A stretch of 53,563 nt of DNA from Sphingobacteriales bacterium. Lineage in GTDB: Bacteria > Bacteroidota > Bacteroidia > Chitinophagales > Chitinophagaceae. The notes beneath the pieces were generated by a model, which saw only the letters and a program-made list of their open reading frames with translations, ran no database searches and was not told the DNA's origin. Of the stretch, positions 23,477 through 33,204 are shown one piece after another (the first letter of the stretch is position 1; each line of letters opens with the position of its first letter). Position numbers and translations under genes: made by a program. The stretch covers positions 1 to 53,563 of the forward strand of contig JAIXWS010000088.1 of the NCBI GenBank assembly GCA_027491165.1, written 5' to 3'.

Positions 23477-25501
23477 ATGCTATTCTTATATTTTTTTATT
23501 GCTCTGATTGTATCTGCCGCAGCTGCGGGACTCGTGTATCGTGCTGATAAAAAGCGTGGAGTACCCAAACCTTTGCTTACTGCTCTATTAAGGGCTTTGG
23601 TTATTTTCTTGACTTTGATGTTGATTATATCGCCTAAAATCAAAAAGCGTATTGTAGAAGAACAAAAACCCATTGTTTTACTGCTACAGGACAATTCTAG
23701 CTCCATCAAAAAAGCCCTTGGAAATGATGCGGGTAGTTATCAAAAAAAATTACTCGAACTCCAAAATAAATTAGATAAAAGCTACCGACTCGTTTCATAT
23801 AACCTTGATGGCCCTTATCCAAAAGATAGTTTGCCAAGGTATACCGTAGGAAGCACTAATCTTACAAAAGCCATCAGTGATGCTACCGAGCTCTATAGCC
23901 AACAGAACCTAAGTGCCATCATTCTCGCATCAGATGGATGGTATAATGAGGGTAATAATCCGCTTTATGCAGAGATACCCCTAAATGCTTCTTTATATAG
24001 CATAGCTATTGGCGATTCCGCTATACCGCAAGACATCCGTATTGCCAAATTGTATGCCAACAAAAGCACTTCGCTTAATAGTCAATGGGAAGTAAGAGCA
24101 GACATCGTGGCTACACGATGTACAGGTGTTCAGCAAAATGTAGTATTGTGCAACGCCGAAGGAGATATAGTGGCAACGGCACCCATTAGCATCAATAGCA
24201 ATCAGTTTGATGCTAGTGTGGTATTCTCTGTAAAAGCTACCAAAGCAGGTTTACAACAATTCAGCCTAAGGACTGCAAAAATTGGTAAGGAATCAAACAT
24301 AGCCAACAATACAGCCAGCATTTTTGTGGAGGTTCTCGAAGAAAAAAAGAAAATTTTATTTTTGGCAGCTGCAGCTCATCCCGATATCAAAGCCATAAGT
24401 GATGCGCTAAAAGGCCTTGACCAGTATGAGTTAACGATTAAAATGGCGGATGAACTACCGAATAACCTTCAAGAATACGCTGCTATCATCTTGCATCAAA
24501 TCCCCTCTAACAATAAGTCAATTTCTCCTGCAAATTTCAAGAATAAGAATCTGTGGCTGATAACTGGGCTTCAAAACAACTATTTCGAAACAAACCAATT
24601 ACAAAAAGCTGTTTCCTTTGGTTTAGGCATTGCCACACGTAGTATAGAACCGGTTTTTAATAATAGTTTTAGCAGCTTTAGTTTACCCAATAATATAGCC
24701 ACCGTTAGCGATATTTTACCACCATTAAGTGTAAGTGCAAGCGATTTCAATGCAAATACCAACTGCCAAGTTTTATTCAATGATAAAAACGGGAAAGCAT
24801 TATGGGCAATGCTTTCGGGCCAACATAATAGTGCTGTTCTTTGTGGAGAAGGTCTTTGGCGTTGGCGATTGTATGAATACAAAAACACGAAGCAGCATCT
24901 TGTGGTAGACGAATGCATTCGACAAACACTAAATTTTTTGACGGCAAATAACCATGCTAAACCTTTCCGAACCGAATTGGCAAAATACATTTGGAATAAC
25001 CCCGAACATGTTTCTATCAACGCTTTTTTGTACAATGCCAATAATGAGCAAATCAATAAACCGGAAGCTACCCTGATAGTGAAAGATAGTATTGGTCGAT
25101 CCATGAATTTCTCCTTTGAACGCAATGGCAATGCTTATCGACTCGATATTGGGGCCTTAGCTCCAGGTACCTATAATTATGAAGCAAGTACCAACTATGA
25201 GGGCAAAAGGCTAAGCGATCAAGGCAAATTTATGGTTAGCTCTAGCACACTCGAAGATCAGGAGAATGGATGTAATTACCCCTTGATGTATGCCCTTGCC
25301 GCAAAGCATAAGGGTATATGTTTCCATACACAAAACATGCTATCCGTTTACGATTCAATTGCCCGTAATCAAGACATAAAGACATTACTGAATGAACAGA
25401 TAGAACAAACAGATCTGATTGATTGGAAATGGCTTTTTGCAATCATTTTAATTATTGCTACGGCAGAATGGTTGTTGCGGAAGTATTGGATGGCGATGTA
25501 A
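23477..25501 (+). CDS. Large membrane protein with VWA-like domain
   Basis: A 674-residue protein. Two N-terminal membrane helices (about 1-20 and 33-52) are followed by a von Willebrand A-type domain with a MIDAS-like DNSSS at 72-76, a GSTNLT Thr site and an ASDGWYNEGNNP Asp site. A long periplasmic region with Ig-like and glutamine-amidotransferase-like parts follows (about 200-600). One C-terminal helix (about 652-672) ends the protein. This layout resembles the BatA/BatB-like VWA proteins found throughout Bacteroidota, whose substrate is unknown. It starts 36 bases after recF. No MoxR ATPase or other Bat genes are adjacent. Confidence 0.7.
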   Translation: MLFLYFFIALIVSAAAAGLVYRADKKRGVPKPLLTALLRALVIFLTLMLIISPKIKKRIVEEQKPIVLLLQDNSSSIKKALGNDAGSYQKKLLELQNKLDKSYRLVSYNLDGPYPKDSLPRYTVGSTNLTKAISDATELYSQQNLSAIILASDGWYNEGNNPLYAEIPLNASLYSIAIGDSAIPQDIRIAKLYANKSTSLNSQWEVRADIVATRCTGVQQNVVLCNAEGDIVATAPISINSNQFDASVVFSVKATKAGLQQFSLRTAKIGKESNIANNTASIFVEVLEEKKKILFLAAAAHPDIKAISDALKGLDQYELTIKMADELPNNLQEYAAIILHQIPSNNKSISPANFKNKNLWLITGLQNNYFETNQLQKAVSFGLGIATRSIEPVFNNSFSSFSLPNNIATVSDILPPLSVSASDFNANTNCQVLFNDKNGKALWAMLSGQHNSAVLCGEGLWRWRLYEYKNTKQHLVVDECIRQTLNFLTANNHAKPFRTELAKYIWNNPEHVSINAFLYNANNEQINKPEATLIVKDSIGRSMNFSFERNGNAYRLDIGALAPGTYNYEASTNYEGKRLSDQGKFMVSSSTLEDQENGCNYPLMYALAAKHKGICFHTQNMLSVYDSIARNQDIKTLLNEQIEQTDLIDWKWLFAIILIIATAEWLLRKYWMAM

Positions 25502-25561
25502 ACATGTATGCGCTTTTGAAGTAACTGCATTGCCCAATACAAAAATCCAATTGAACCTATT

Positions 25562-26581
25562 TTAACTCAACATTCCTTCGATGCTTTTGAAAACATCAGA
25601 CGGATTTTTTTGTTGCCATAATATCTCATAAATGCATTGTGTAATGGGCAAATCAATTTGATACTGTGCAGCAACCACAGTCATGCATTTAGAGGCAAAA
25701 TAACCTTCTGCTACCATATTCATTTCTAATGTAGTTGCAGCAACACTATAACCTTTACCAATCATAACCCCAAAACGGCGGTTACGACTATGCATAGAAT
25801 ATGCCGTAACTAATAAATCACCAAGATAGGCGCTGGTGTGAAAGTCGGGTCTGTTTTCTGAAGGATGTACCTTATCAAAATGTTGGTTAAGAAAATGATA
25901 CATTTCGCGATAACAGTTTGTAATGTATACACTCAAAAAATTGTCTCCATAATCTAATGAATGGGCAATGCCTGCCCCTAAGGCATAAATATTTTTGAGC
26001 ACTGAGGCTAATTGTGCGCCCCAAATATCGTGGTTAAAGCTGGTGCGCATATAATTATTGGTAAACAAGGCCGCAATTTGCTCTGCTTTGTTTTCATCAA
26101 GGCAAGAAAAAGTAAGGTAAGAAAGTCGCTCTGAAGCTACCTCTTCGGCATGGCAGGGGCCTGTAATGGAAACGTAATTCTGAATATCAAAATTAAATTG
26201 GCTTACCAAATAATCATTCAATAGTTGGTTATGCTCAGGCAATATTCCTTTGATGGCAGAAATAATGGTTTTTCCCATTAACTGTTCTTTTGAAAATTGT
26301 TGGAGCACATTTTGTGCATAGGCAGCTGGTACACAAAAAATAATGGAATCACATTGCGCAAAAATATCTGCAAGATTTGAGGTGGGCTGTAATGTACCTT
26401 CTTGAAATTTTACGGTTTTGAGGTAATGTGGATTTTGTCGCCGTGTTTTAAGATATTCAATGGCATCTTCATTTCTTATCCACCAACAAATCGAATGACC
26501 ATTATCCGTTAAGATTTTAGCCAAAGCGGTTCCCCAACTTCCATTACCTATAATACCAATTTGCTTTTTGATAGCTTGCAA
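25562..26581 (-). CDS. gpsA: NAD(P)H-dependent glycerol-3-phosphate dehydrogenase
   Basis: A 339-residue enzyme that reduces dihydroxyacetone phosphate to sn-glycerol 3-phosphate for phospholipids. It has the N-terminal Rossmann motif GNGSWG (12-17). SAIKGI and SITGPCHAEEVA follow, then the catalytic lysine in LKNIYALGAG. A C-terminal helical domain (TSAYLGDLLVTAYS, NRRFGVMIGKG) completes the fold. It is the last gene of a minus-strand run metG, efflux adaptor, gpsA, with 23 bases before it. Confidence 0.95.
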   Translation of the reverse strand: MQAIKKQIGIIGNGSWGTALAKILTDNGHSICWWIRNEDAIEYLKTRRQNPHYLKTVKFQEGTLQPTSNLADIFAQCDSIIFCVPAAYAQNVLQQFSKEQLMGKTIISAIKGILPEHNQLLNDYLVSQFNFDIQNYVSITGPCHAEEVASERLSYLTFSCLDENKAEQIAALFTNNYMRTSFNHDIWGAQLASVLKNIYALGAGIAHSLDYGDNFLSVYITNCYREMYHFLNQHFDKVHPSENRPDFHTSAYLGDLLVTAYSMHSRNRRFGVMIGKGYSVAATTLEMNMVAEGYFASKCMTVVAAQYQIDLPITQCIYEILWQQKNPSDVFKSIEGMLS

Positions 26582-26604
26582 AGCACTAATTTTTAGGTGA
26601 ACAA

Positions 26605-27906
26605 TTACTCTTCTTTGTCTTCAAATAACTTGTCTTTGGACACAGACTGAACACTAGTATTATCTTTCAATAAACGAGCAATAGCGCCATAAGGGGCTAC
26701 TACAACTTCTTCGTTTGCCTTGAGACCATTAATAATTTGAATAAATTTATTGTCTTGGATACCTGTCTGGACATCGCGTAGCATGACCTTCTTCTCTGTG
26801 GCATTGTATACAAAAACTACTTGTCTGATAGAATCATCGTTTTTGAGCGAATCAGCCCAATCCCTTGTTGTAACTGCATTTACAGGAACAGATAGTATGT
26901 TGTACTCCTTACGAGTTTGGATATCCACGGAGGCCGACATTCCTGGTTTGAAAGGATATTTATATTTTCCAGTACTGACAATATCACTGTAGGATTGAGG
27001 TAGAATTAAAATATGCACGGTATAATTGGTTACTTGATCACTGCTCCCTGTGCTAGCTGTAGTGCTGGAGACCGCAATTTTAGAAACCACTCCGGTAAAT
27101 TTTCTATTACGATAAGCATCAGCAGTAATGATACTGGTATCGCCAATTTTAACCTTTGCAATATCAGTTTCACTAACATCCACGCGTAGTTCAATGCGGC
27201 TCATATCAGCGATACTCAACAATTGCGTACCCTGCATTTGTGAAGTGCCTAAAACACGCTCACCTTTCTTGACAGAAAGCGCAGAAATGATTCCTGAACG
27301 GGGAGCAATAATGCTTGTTTTCAATAAGTTTTCCCGTGCTTGATTCAAGCCTGCTGCCGAAGCTTTGACACCATAATTTCCTCCAGCAATATTAGCTTGA
27401 GCAGCCTCAAAACTCGCTTTGGCCGCCTTATAGGTAGCCTCAATTTGTTCAAATTCGGTTGCACTAATTACTTTGTCTTTAAAAAGTTTTTTGTTTCGAT
27501 TGTAATTTGCTTGTGCTTGTTCAAAATTGGCTTTTGACTGTGCAGACATTTGTTGCGCATTAGCTACACCCGACTGAGTTTGTTGCATAGATGCCTCAGC
27601 TTGTTGAACTTGAGAGCTATAAATTGCTGGATTAATTTTCACCAATAATTGACCCTTAGCTACCGAATCACCTTCATTAATGTTGAGTTCTATAATTTCA
27701 CCACTAACCTCCGGACTGATTTTGACTTCTGTTTCAGGGTAAATCTTACCACTTGCCGTTACCGTTTCGGTAATGGTGTGGGTAGCTACTTTTTCAACAG
27801 TCACCTTTGTTCCTTCATCGTTATTTTTGCCAAAAGCAATCAGCAATGCGAGCAATATTATTGCCGAAATACTGGTCCAAAGCCATTTGCGTTTTTTATT
27901 TTTCAT
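26605..27906 (-). CDS. Efflux-pump periplasmic adaptor (HlyD/MacA type)
   Basis: A 433-residue membrane fusion protein: an N-terminal membrane helix (about 7-24), a split lipoyl domain (GEIIELNINEGDSVAKGQLLVKI), an alanine/glutamine-rich coiled-coil hairpin (about 100-185), the second lipoyl half (IIAPRSGIISALSVKKGERV), then beta-barrel and membrane-proximal domains. It would bridge an inner membrane pump and an outer membrane TolC-like channel. MacA-type adaptors normally neighbour an ABC or RND permease; here the neighbours are metG (40 bases upstream) and gpsA. The partner must be elsewhere. Confidence 0.88.
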   Translation of the reverse strand: MKNKKRKWLWTSISAIILLALLIAFGKNNDEGTKVTVEKVATHTITETVTASGKIYPETEVKISPEVSGEIIELNINEGDSVAKGQLLVKINPAIYSSQVQQAEASMQQTQSGVANAQQMSAQSKANFEQAQANYNRNKKLFKDKVISATEFEQIEATYKAAKASFEAAQANIAGGNYGVKASAAGLNQARENLLKTSIIAPRSGIISALSVKKGERVLGTSQMQGTQLLSIADMSRIELRVDVSETDIAKVKIGDTSIITADAYRNRKFTGVVSKIAVSSTTASTGSSDQVTNYTVHILILPQSYSDIVSTGKYKYPFKPGMSASVDIQTRKEYNILSVPVNAVTTRDWADSLKNDDSIRQVVFVYNATEKKVMLRDVQTGIQDNKFIQIINGLKANEEVVVAPYGAIARLLKDNTSVQSVSKDKLFEDKEE

Positions 27907-27946
27907 TTGATTGAGCTGTATCTCGATTTTTTTAAAAAACAGTGAA

Positions 27947-30064
27947 TTATTTAACGCTTGCTCCGTTGTTGACTATATTTTCTGGCGAAACAAATTCTAA
28001 TTTCCCTTCTGCGTTTTCGGCCATCATTATCATCCCTTTGCTTTCAATTCCCCGCATTTTTCTTGCTGCAAGATTGGCCACCACTACAACTTGCTTGCCA
28101 ATGATTTCTTCGGGCGAAAAGTGCAAGGCAATACCAGAAAGAACTGTTCTTTTCTCAAAACCCAAATCAATTTCCAATTGTAAGAGTTTATCCGCCTTTT
28201 CTACTTTCTGTGCAGATATAATAGTACCGGTGCGTAAATCGATTTTATTAAAATCGTCAATGCTGATTTCGGGTTTCAATTCTTGCATTTGATCTTCAAG
28301 TTTTGGGGCTTCAGGTTTTGCAAGTTCTTGGGCTTGGACACTCGCTACCAATCCTTCTTTTAACTTATTCATTTGTGCTTCTATTTCGCTGTCTTCGATT
28401 TTACGAAAAAGTAATTCAGGTGGGCGAAGTGAGTAGCCCATTTTTAATAAATCAATTTTGCCAGCATTCTCCCAATCCAATATTCTATCGACAACCTTTA
28501 CCAAACTGCAAATCTTCTTTGCGGTAAACGGTATAAAAGGGTTGGATAAAATTGCTAAATTGGCTGTCAATTGCAAAGCGAGATACAGACAATTATCGAT
28601 TCTTTGTTGCGCCTTTATTTTTTCTTCATCATTAAAAACACCCTTTTCAATAGCGGAAGCCTCTTTCCACGGCGCTTTTTCCTGCAAATACACATTTCCT
28701 TTGCGGGATAATTCTATTATTTCAAAAAGGCCGTCACGAAATTTATAACTTTCAATATTGTTTTCGACTTTGCCTTTTGCAAGCCTTATTTCTTCAACCA
28801 AATTTTTATCCTGTTCATCAGCAACAGATTCGTGCCATTTGGGAACTTTGCCAGCACATAGCTTATGGCTAAGCACCATTACACGATTAATGTAATTGCC
28901 TAATTTATCGACCAATTCGCTGTTATTGCGGGTTTGAAAGTCCTTCCAGGTAAAATCATTATCCTTTGTCTCAGGTGCATTGGCACAAAGCACATAGCGC
29001 AATATGTCTTGTTGCTCTGGAAAATCTTTGAGGTATTCGTTAACCCAAACAGCCCAATTGCGCGAAGTAGAAACCTTTTCTCCTTCAATATTTAGAAATT
29101 CATTTGCAGGTACATTATCAGGAAGTACAAATCCTCCATGCGCTTTCAGCATTGCTGGAAAAATGATGCAATGAAAAACGATATTGTCTTTACCAATAAA
29201 ATGAACGAGTTTGGTATCTTCTTTTTGCCAGTAATCCGCCCAATTGGGCGTAAGTTCTTTAGTAGCCGATATATAGCCAATAGGCGCATCAAACCAAACA
29301 TAAAGTACTTTTCCGTCGGCACCATCTATAGGTACAGGAACCCCCCAATTGCTATCACGCGTCATAGCACGAGGCTGCAATCCACTATCCAACCAACTTT
29401 TGCATTGTCCATAAACATTGGCTTTCCACTCCTCTTTTTTGCCTTCTACAATCCATTCTTTTAGAAAAGCTTCGTATTTATTTAATGGGAAATACCAATG
29501 CGTCGTTGGTTTTTTCACCAAAGGTGCATTACTCAGAGCGCTTCGGGGACTAATTAATTGTTCGGGTGAAAGGGTCGAGCCACATTTTTCGCATTGGTCA
29601 CCATAAGCATTGGTATTACTGCATACCGGACAAGTACCAACAATATATCTGTCTGCTAAGAAAACCTTTTTTTCTTCATCGAAATATTGTTCCGTTTCTT
29701 TAGTTTCAAAGGCCCCATCATCATATAATTTCTTAAAGAAAGCCTGTGCAGTAGCATGATGCGTAGCATTAGAAGTTCGTGAATAGATATCAAAGGAGAT
29801 ACCCATTTCGGCAAAACTGTCTTTAATAATGGTATTATATTTATCCACCACTTGTTGCGGTGTAATACCTTCTTTCATGGCTCGAATGGTTATAGGTACA
29901 CCATGTTCATCACTTCCACAAACAAATTGCACATCACGTTTTTGTGCACGTTGATAACGCACATAAATATCTGCAGGTAGATAACAGCCTGCTAAATGAC
30001 CAATATGTACCGGCCCATTTGCATAAGGCAAAGCGGCTGTAACTAAAATTCTTTTGTGATCCAT
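27947..30064 (-). CDS. metG: Methionine-tRNA ligase
   Basis: A 705-residue class I tRNA synthetase charging tRNA-Met. The HIGH motif is at residues 20-23 and the KMSKS loop appears as EKVSTS, which I regard as normal for this phylum. The zinc knuckle CPVC...CEKC (about residues 145-160) is of the four-cysteine type. The C-terminal 110 residues form the EMAP/Trbp111 tRNA-binding domain (DLRTGTIISAQKVEKADKLL to ESKGMIMMAE). Length equals the usual long bacterial form. Confidence 0.97.
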   Translation of the reverse strand: MDHKRILVTAALPYANGPVHIGHLAGCYLPADIYVRYQRAQKRDVQFVCGSDEHGVPITIRAMKEGITPQQVVDKYNTIIKDSFAEMGISFDIYSRTSNATHHATAQAFFKKLYDDGAFETKETEQYFDEEKKVFLADRYIVGTCPVCSNTNAYGDQCEKCGSTLSPEQLISPRSALSNAPLVKKPTTHWYFPLNKYEAFLKEWIVEGKKEEWKANVYGQCKSWLDSGLQPRAMTRDSNWGVPVPIDGADGKVLYVWFDAPIGYISATKELTPNWADYWQKEDTKLVHFIGKDNIVFHCIIFPAMLKAHGGFVLPDNVPANEFLNIEGEKVSTSRNWAVWVNEYLKDFPEQQDILRYVLCANAPETKDNDFTWKDFQTRNNSELVDKLGNYINRVMVLSHKLCAGKVPKWHESVADEQDKNLVEEIRLAKGKVENNIESYKFRDGLFEIIELSRKGNVYLQEKAPWKEASAIEKGVFNDEEKIKAQQRIDNCLYLALQLTANLAILSNPFIPFTAKKICSLVKVVDRILDWENAGKIDLLKMGYSLRPPELLFRKIEDSEIEAQMNKLKEGLVASVQAQELAKPEAPKLEDQMQELKPEISIDDFNKIDLRTGTIISAQKVEKADKLLQLEIDLGFEKRTVLSGIALHFSPEEIIGKQVVVVANLAARKMRGIESKGMIMMAENAEGKLEFVSPENIVNNGASVK

Positions 30065-30303
30065 TCAGTTAATTAAGACTGCAAGATAAGCAATTAGCAG
30101 CATCTTAGCGGTTATAGCCCCTCAAAATATTGCAATTTAACTGGGCTGCACCACCACCACGCTAACTAAGACCAAGGGAAAGCAGACCGACTCTGATTGA
30201 ACATAGAAATAACACTAATTCAAGCTCCTCCAATATTACACCAATTAGTAGTAAAGACATTGGGATCAAAGGCCTATGATATTTTGCTCGATATACAAAT
30301 GGA
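30065..30303. other. Gene-free stretch between metG and ispE
   Basis: A stretch of 239 bases with no convincing ORF, hairpin terminator or RNA gene on either strand. It is locally more GC-rich (around 30140-30190) than other spacers here, and translation in all frames is interrupted by stops. It may be a decayed remnant, but I cannot identify it. Confidence 0.3.
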
Positions 30304-31119
30304 CTAAAAAACCTCCATTAATTCATTTGTTTCAAAACTTGGTGTATTCCCTTGCTCAAAAATGCCATACAATGCGCTTCCACTGCCACTCATAGCGGCA
30401 TAAAGGGCGCCATCCTGATATAATTTTTGCTTGATATCAGCAAGTATGGGATAATCTTCAAAAATGGGTTTTTCGAAATCATTAAAAACGAAATCCTTCC
30501 ATTTTTCGATGGGCAAATCGGATAAGTTTTTTAGGGAAAAGGATGCAGGTTTTGGGCTGATTTTTCCAAACGCTGCTCCAGTATTCACATGAACTTTGGG
30601 ACAAATAATTTGCAAGTCGTAATTACTTAAGTCTAGATTAATGGGGCTTAATACTTCGCCCCTTCCTTGCGCAAAATGTGGGCTATTGTGAATAAAAAAG
30701 GGGCAATCGCTACCCAGTTCTAGTGCATATTCAGCTAAAGTTGCGTCAGCGATATTCAATTCAAAAAATTTATTGAGCAAGCGCAACATAAAGGCTGCAT
30801 CTGCGGAGCCTCCTCCTAATCCAGCACCCATAGGAATAGATTTGAGTAGATGGATGTTTACAGGGCTTAACTTTCCGGGATATTTATTTTGTATCAACTG
30901 AAAAGCCTTCCAAACAAGGTTGTTATAAACATCACCCTCGATTGTTTTACCCGAAATGCGCAGGGATGAGGCTTCATTTTGTGGGGCAGCCAATAGCTCC
31001 AATGCATCTTTGAGCCTTGGTACTGGATAAAAAATAGTTTCTAAATTATGATAGCCATCTGTCCTTTTTTCAGTAACAAAAAGACCGATATTAATTTTAG
31101 CGTTGGGAAAATGTAACAA
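30304..31119 (-). CDS. ispE: 4-(cytidine 5'-diphospho)-2-C-methyl-D-erythritol kinase
   Basis: A 271-residue GHMP kinase in the MEP pathway. It opens with the family motif PNAKINIGLFVTEKRTDGYHNLET and has the phosphate-binding loop PMGAGLGGGSADAA at residues 96-109. The third GHMP motif appears as AAMSGSGSALYGIF. It phosphorylates CDP-methylerythritol. Together with ispG and uppS it gives three isoprenoid genes in this window, although they are not an operon. Confidence 0.96.
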   Translation of the reverse strand: MLHFPNAKINIGLFVTEKRTDGYHNLETIFYPVPRLKDALELLAAPQNEASSLRISGKTIEGDVYNNLVWKAFQLIQNKYPGKLSPVNIHLLKSIPMGAGLGGGSADAAFMLRLLNKFFELNIADATLAEYALELGSDCPFFIHNSPHFAQGRGEVLSPINLDLSNYDLQIICPKVHVNTGAAFGKISPKPASFSLKNLSDLPIEKWKDFVFNDFEKPIFEDYPILADIKQKLYQDGALYAAMSGSGSALYGIFEQGNTPSFETNELMEVF

Positions 31120-31154
31120 TGGATAAATTTTGTGGAAAGATAATGCAAGTGCTA

Positions 31155-32012
31155 TTATTTAAGCAATTCACAGGGTTTCATGTTGGTTGCTTTTTTAAAA
31201 GCAGTACTAAAATGCGAGATACTGCTGTAGCCTAAAGTATTGGCAACTTCACTAACGGTTAGGCCATCTATCTGCAACAAGTTTTTGGCTTTTGAAATAC
31301 GTAATTGTTGTTGAAATTCGTTGATGGTTTTGCCAAACATGGCTTTAAAGCCCTTTTTGAGGTAACATTCATTTATGGCTACCCTACGCGCAAGTTCTTT
31401 AATAGAGAGCATTTGGTCGAATGCTCCTTCTAAGATTTCGCGGGCTTGCAATACCTTATCCCGCTCTGTGTTATTGCTTAAAAAGCCGCAAGCAGGTACT
31501 GTATAGGTGTCATTTGCAGCTCCAATATGATCAATGGCTTTGCGCATTAATTGCACCGAAAGTTCCATTTGACGAAGTTTTTGCGAAAAATTGGATACAG
31601 GATTGCAATTGCTTAATTCTTCAATTATTGCTTGAGTTTCGGGACAAAATGCTACCTGAAGTCCTGCATTGTTTTCATTCAAAGCTTCTTCTGAAAAAAT
31701 ACTTTGTTCGTCCCATTGGGCTAGAAATTCAGGTTCAAAATAAATAGAATAAATTAGTGCGGTGCTTTTGGCTGTAACATGATGCTTGAGGTACATCAAT
31801 TGAATGGCAGCATCTTTATGGTCCATTTTGGGACAAATGATTTGCCCAAATTGTATGGGTAAATGTTGCTCAGGGTAATTTACCATCCAACTCTGAATCG
31901 TGATGTGTTGGTTAGGTGTCCAATTTTGAGCATCAACCACCAAAACATCCGAACCCAACAAAAATTGAGCAGCATTTTGTGTTTTCATTTGTTGGATGAT
32001 ACTCTTGTTCAT
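31155..32012 (-). CDS. AraC-family transcriptional regulator
   Basis: A 285-residue regulator. The C-terminal 100 residues carry two helix-turn-helix units (MLSIKELARRVAINECYLKKGFKAMFG and LTVSEVANTLGYSSISHFSTAFKKATNMKPCELL), the AraC/XylS DNA-binding domain. The N-terminal 170 residues do not resemble a sugar-binding cupin I recognise, so the ligand is unknown. This C-terminal type is common in Bacteroidota siderophore-linked PchR-like regulators. A TATTTTTG box on the minus strand at 32020-32027 fits a -7 element, but its -33 partner is not visible. Confidence 0.85.
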   Translation of the reverse strand: MNKSIIQQMKTQNAAQFLLGSDVLVVDAQNWTPNQHITIQSWMVNYPEQHLPIQFGQIICPKMDHKDAAIQLMYLKHHVTAKSTALIYSIYFEPEFLAQWDEQSIFSEEALNENNAGLQVAFCPETQAIIEELSNCNPVSNFSQKLRQMELSVQLMRKAIDHIGAANDTYTVPACGFLSNNTERDKVLQAREILEGAFDQMLSIKELARRVAINECYLKKGFKAMFGKTINEFQQQLRISKAKNLLQIDGLTVSEVANTLGYSSISHFSTAFKKATNMKPCELLK

Positions 32013-32065
32013 GGAGCAGCAAAAATAGTCTATTGATTATTGTAAATGAATAAGAAAGTTAAAAC

Positions 32066-32105
32066 AAAAAGTCGCTCGAATGTCATTTTTTTCGAGCGAC
32101 TTTTT
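32066..32105 (-). terminator. Strong terminator of the T9SS-exported protein gene (bidirectional shape)
   Basis: A 15-base perfect inverted repeat with core AAGTCGCTCGAA (32069-32080) and TTCGAGCGACTT (32091-32102), flanked by A and T runs on both sides, 10-base loop. It lies 25 bases after the stop at 32130 and can end transcription in either direction. Confidence 0.9.
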
Positions 32106-32129
32106 TCAAGAGTAATAACCCGATTAATA

Positions 32130-33134
32130 TTACTGCTTGGTTAATTTATAGAGAGCCTTACCATCATTATGAGCTATTTCTAGTACATAATTACCCGAAG
32201 CTAAGTGGCTTAAATCGATGGTGTTTTTGCCATTTTCGATGCGTTGAATTAAGCTTACTACTTTGCCATTCATATCCATAATTCTTCCAGATGTGTTAGG
32301 TATATTCTGGGCAATTACCGTAACATTATCGGTAATCACTGTTGGATAAACCTGCAATTGACTAGCAATACTAGATTCACCGATAGCGTTTGCAACTGCT
32401 TTGGGAATAAAACGATAAACAGTCCCATTTGAAGGGTAAGCGTTTACACTGGATGTAATACCAGCAAGACTTGTGGCACTGTCGATGGTAGGCATTGATG
32501 GATTTCCTTTCAGAAAATAGGATTTTGTAAAACTTGCTGCGTCCACATCCGCATCTTTAAAATATCCAATCACAGGTGCATTTCCTGTAACAAAGAAATA
32601 ATCATCAGGATAGGAAATTAATGAAGGGCCGAAGAGAATTTCTACAATATTACTGGTTTCATAAAGCCAAATTTGAAAATTAGCAGAGTCTTTTAAGGTG
32701 CCATATAAGCTTTCTTCGTCATAAAATCCAGCATTGAATACCTCAAATTTAAAAATTCGATTGGGGCTTGTACCACTAACCAAATAACGTAAAGGTGATT
32801 TGGCTGTTCCGCTAATCCAACCTCTATCTACAAAGTCGGCATCAAAAAATGGGCAAAAAGTATTTACTACGCCCATAGTATCTGATGATACACCTAATGT
32901 GCCACCAAACAATATTGAAAAATGACTCGTGGTTTTACCTCCAATATTTGAAGTGAAACCCAAGGGGATTTTGAAACTTTCTTCATCCCAAATTAAACCT
33001 GAGGTAAGGTTTGTACCCGTTGTAAGAGGAGTATAGGCTTTGCCAGTTTCAACTTTAAAAATGTAAGAGTCAACTGACTGCGCATGAGCTAAATGTATGC
33101 CACAAATGAATAAGGCTAATAAAATTTTTTTCAT
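32130..33134 (-). CDS. Secreted protein with T9SS type A sorting domain
   Basis: A 334-residue protein with a signal peptide ending LAHAQS. The C-terminal 75 residues form a type IX secretion sorting domain: LQVYPTVITDNVTV, GRIMDMNGKVV, then LSHLASGNYVLEI and a basic end (LYKLTKQ). It should be carried across the outer membrane by the T9SS and then attached or released. The middle part (about 30-240) is beta-rich and I do not recognise an enzymatic domain. It has its own promoter and terminator. Confidence 0.85.
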   Translation of the reverse strand: MKKILLALFICGIHLAHAQSVDSYIFKVETGKAYTPLTTGTNLTSGLIWDEESFKIPLGFTSNIGGKTTSHFSILFGGTLGVSSDTMGVVNTFCPFFDADFVDRGWISGTAKSPLRYLVSGTSPNRIFKFEVFNAGFYDEESLYGTLKDSANFQIWLYETSNIVEILFGPSLISYPDDYFFVTGNAPVIGYFKDADVDAASFTKSYFLKGNPSMPTIDSATSLAGITSSVNAYPSNGTVYRFIPKAVANAIGESSIASQLQVYPTVITDNVTVIAQNIPNTSGRIMDMNGKVVSLIQRIENGKNTIDLSHLASGNYVLEIAHNDGKALYKLTKQ

Positions 33135-33151
33135 ATTTCGTTTCTTTTGAA

Positions 33152-33184
33152 CAAAGATAATGTTGAGTAACAGAACAGAATCAA
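33152..33184 (-). promoter_or_regulatory. Promoter of the T9SS-exported protein gene
   Basis: On the minus strand TTG (33184-33182), 22 bases, then a perfect TATCTTTG (33159-33152). It predicts transcription from about 33145, leaving a leader of only 11 bases before the ATG at 33134. Confidence 0.5.
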
Positions 33185-33204
33185 GTGTCTAATTTAAAAA
33201 AAAG

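Noticed and set aside
30065-30303. tRNA or small RNA in the metG-ispE spacer
   Set aside because: No cloverleaf, T-loop GGTTCGA-like motif or terminator could be found on either strand.
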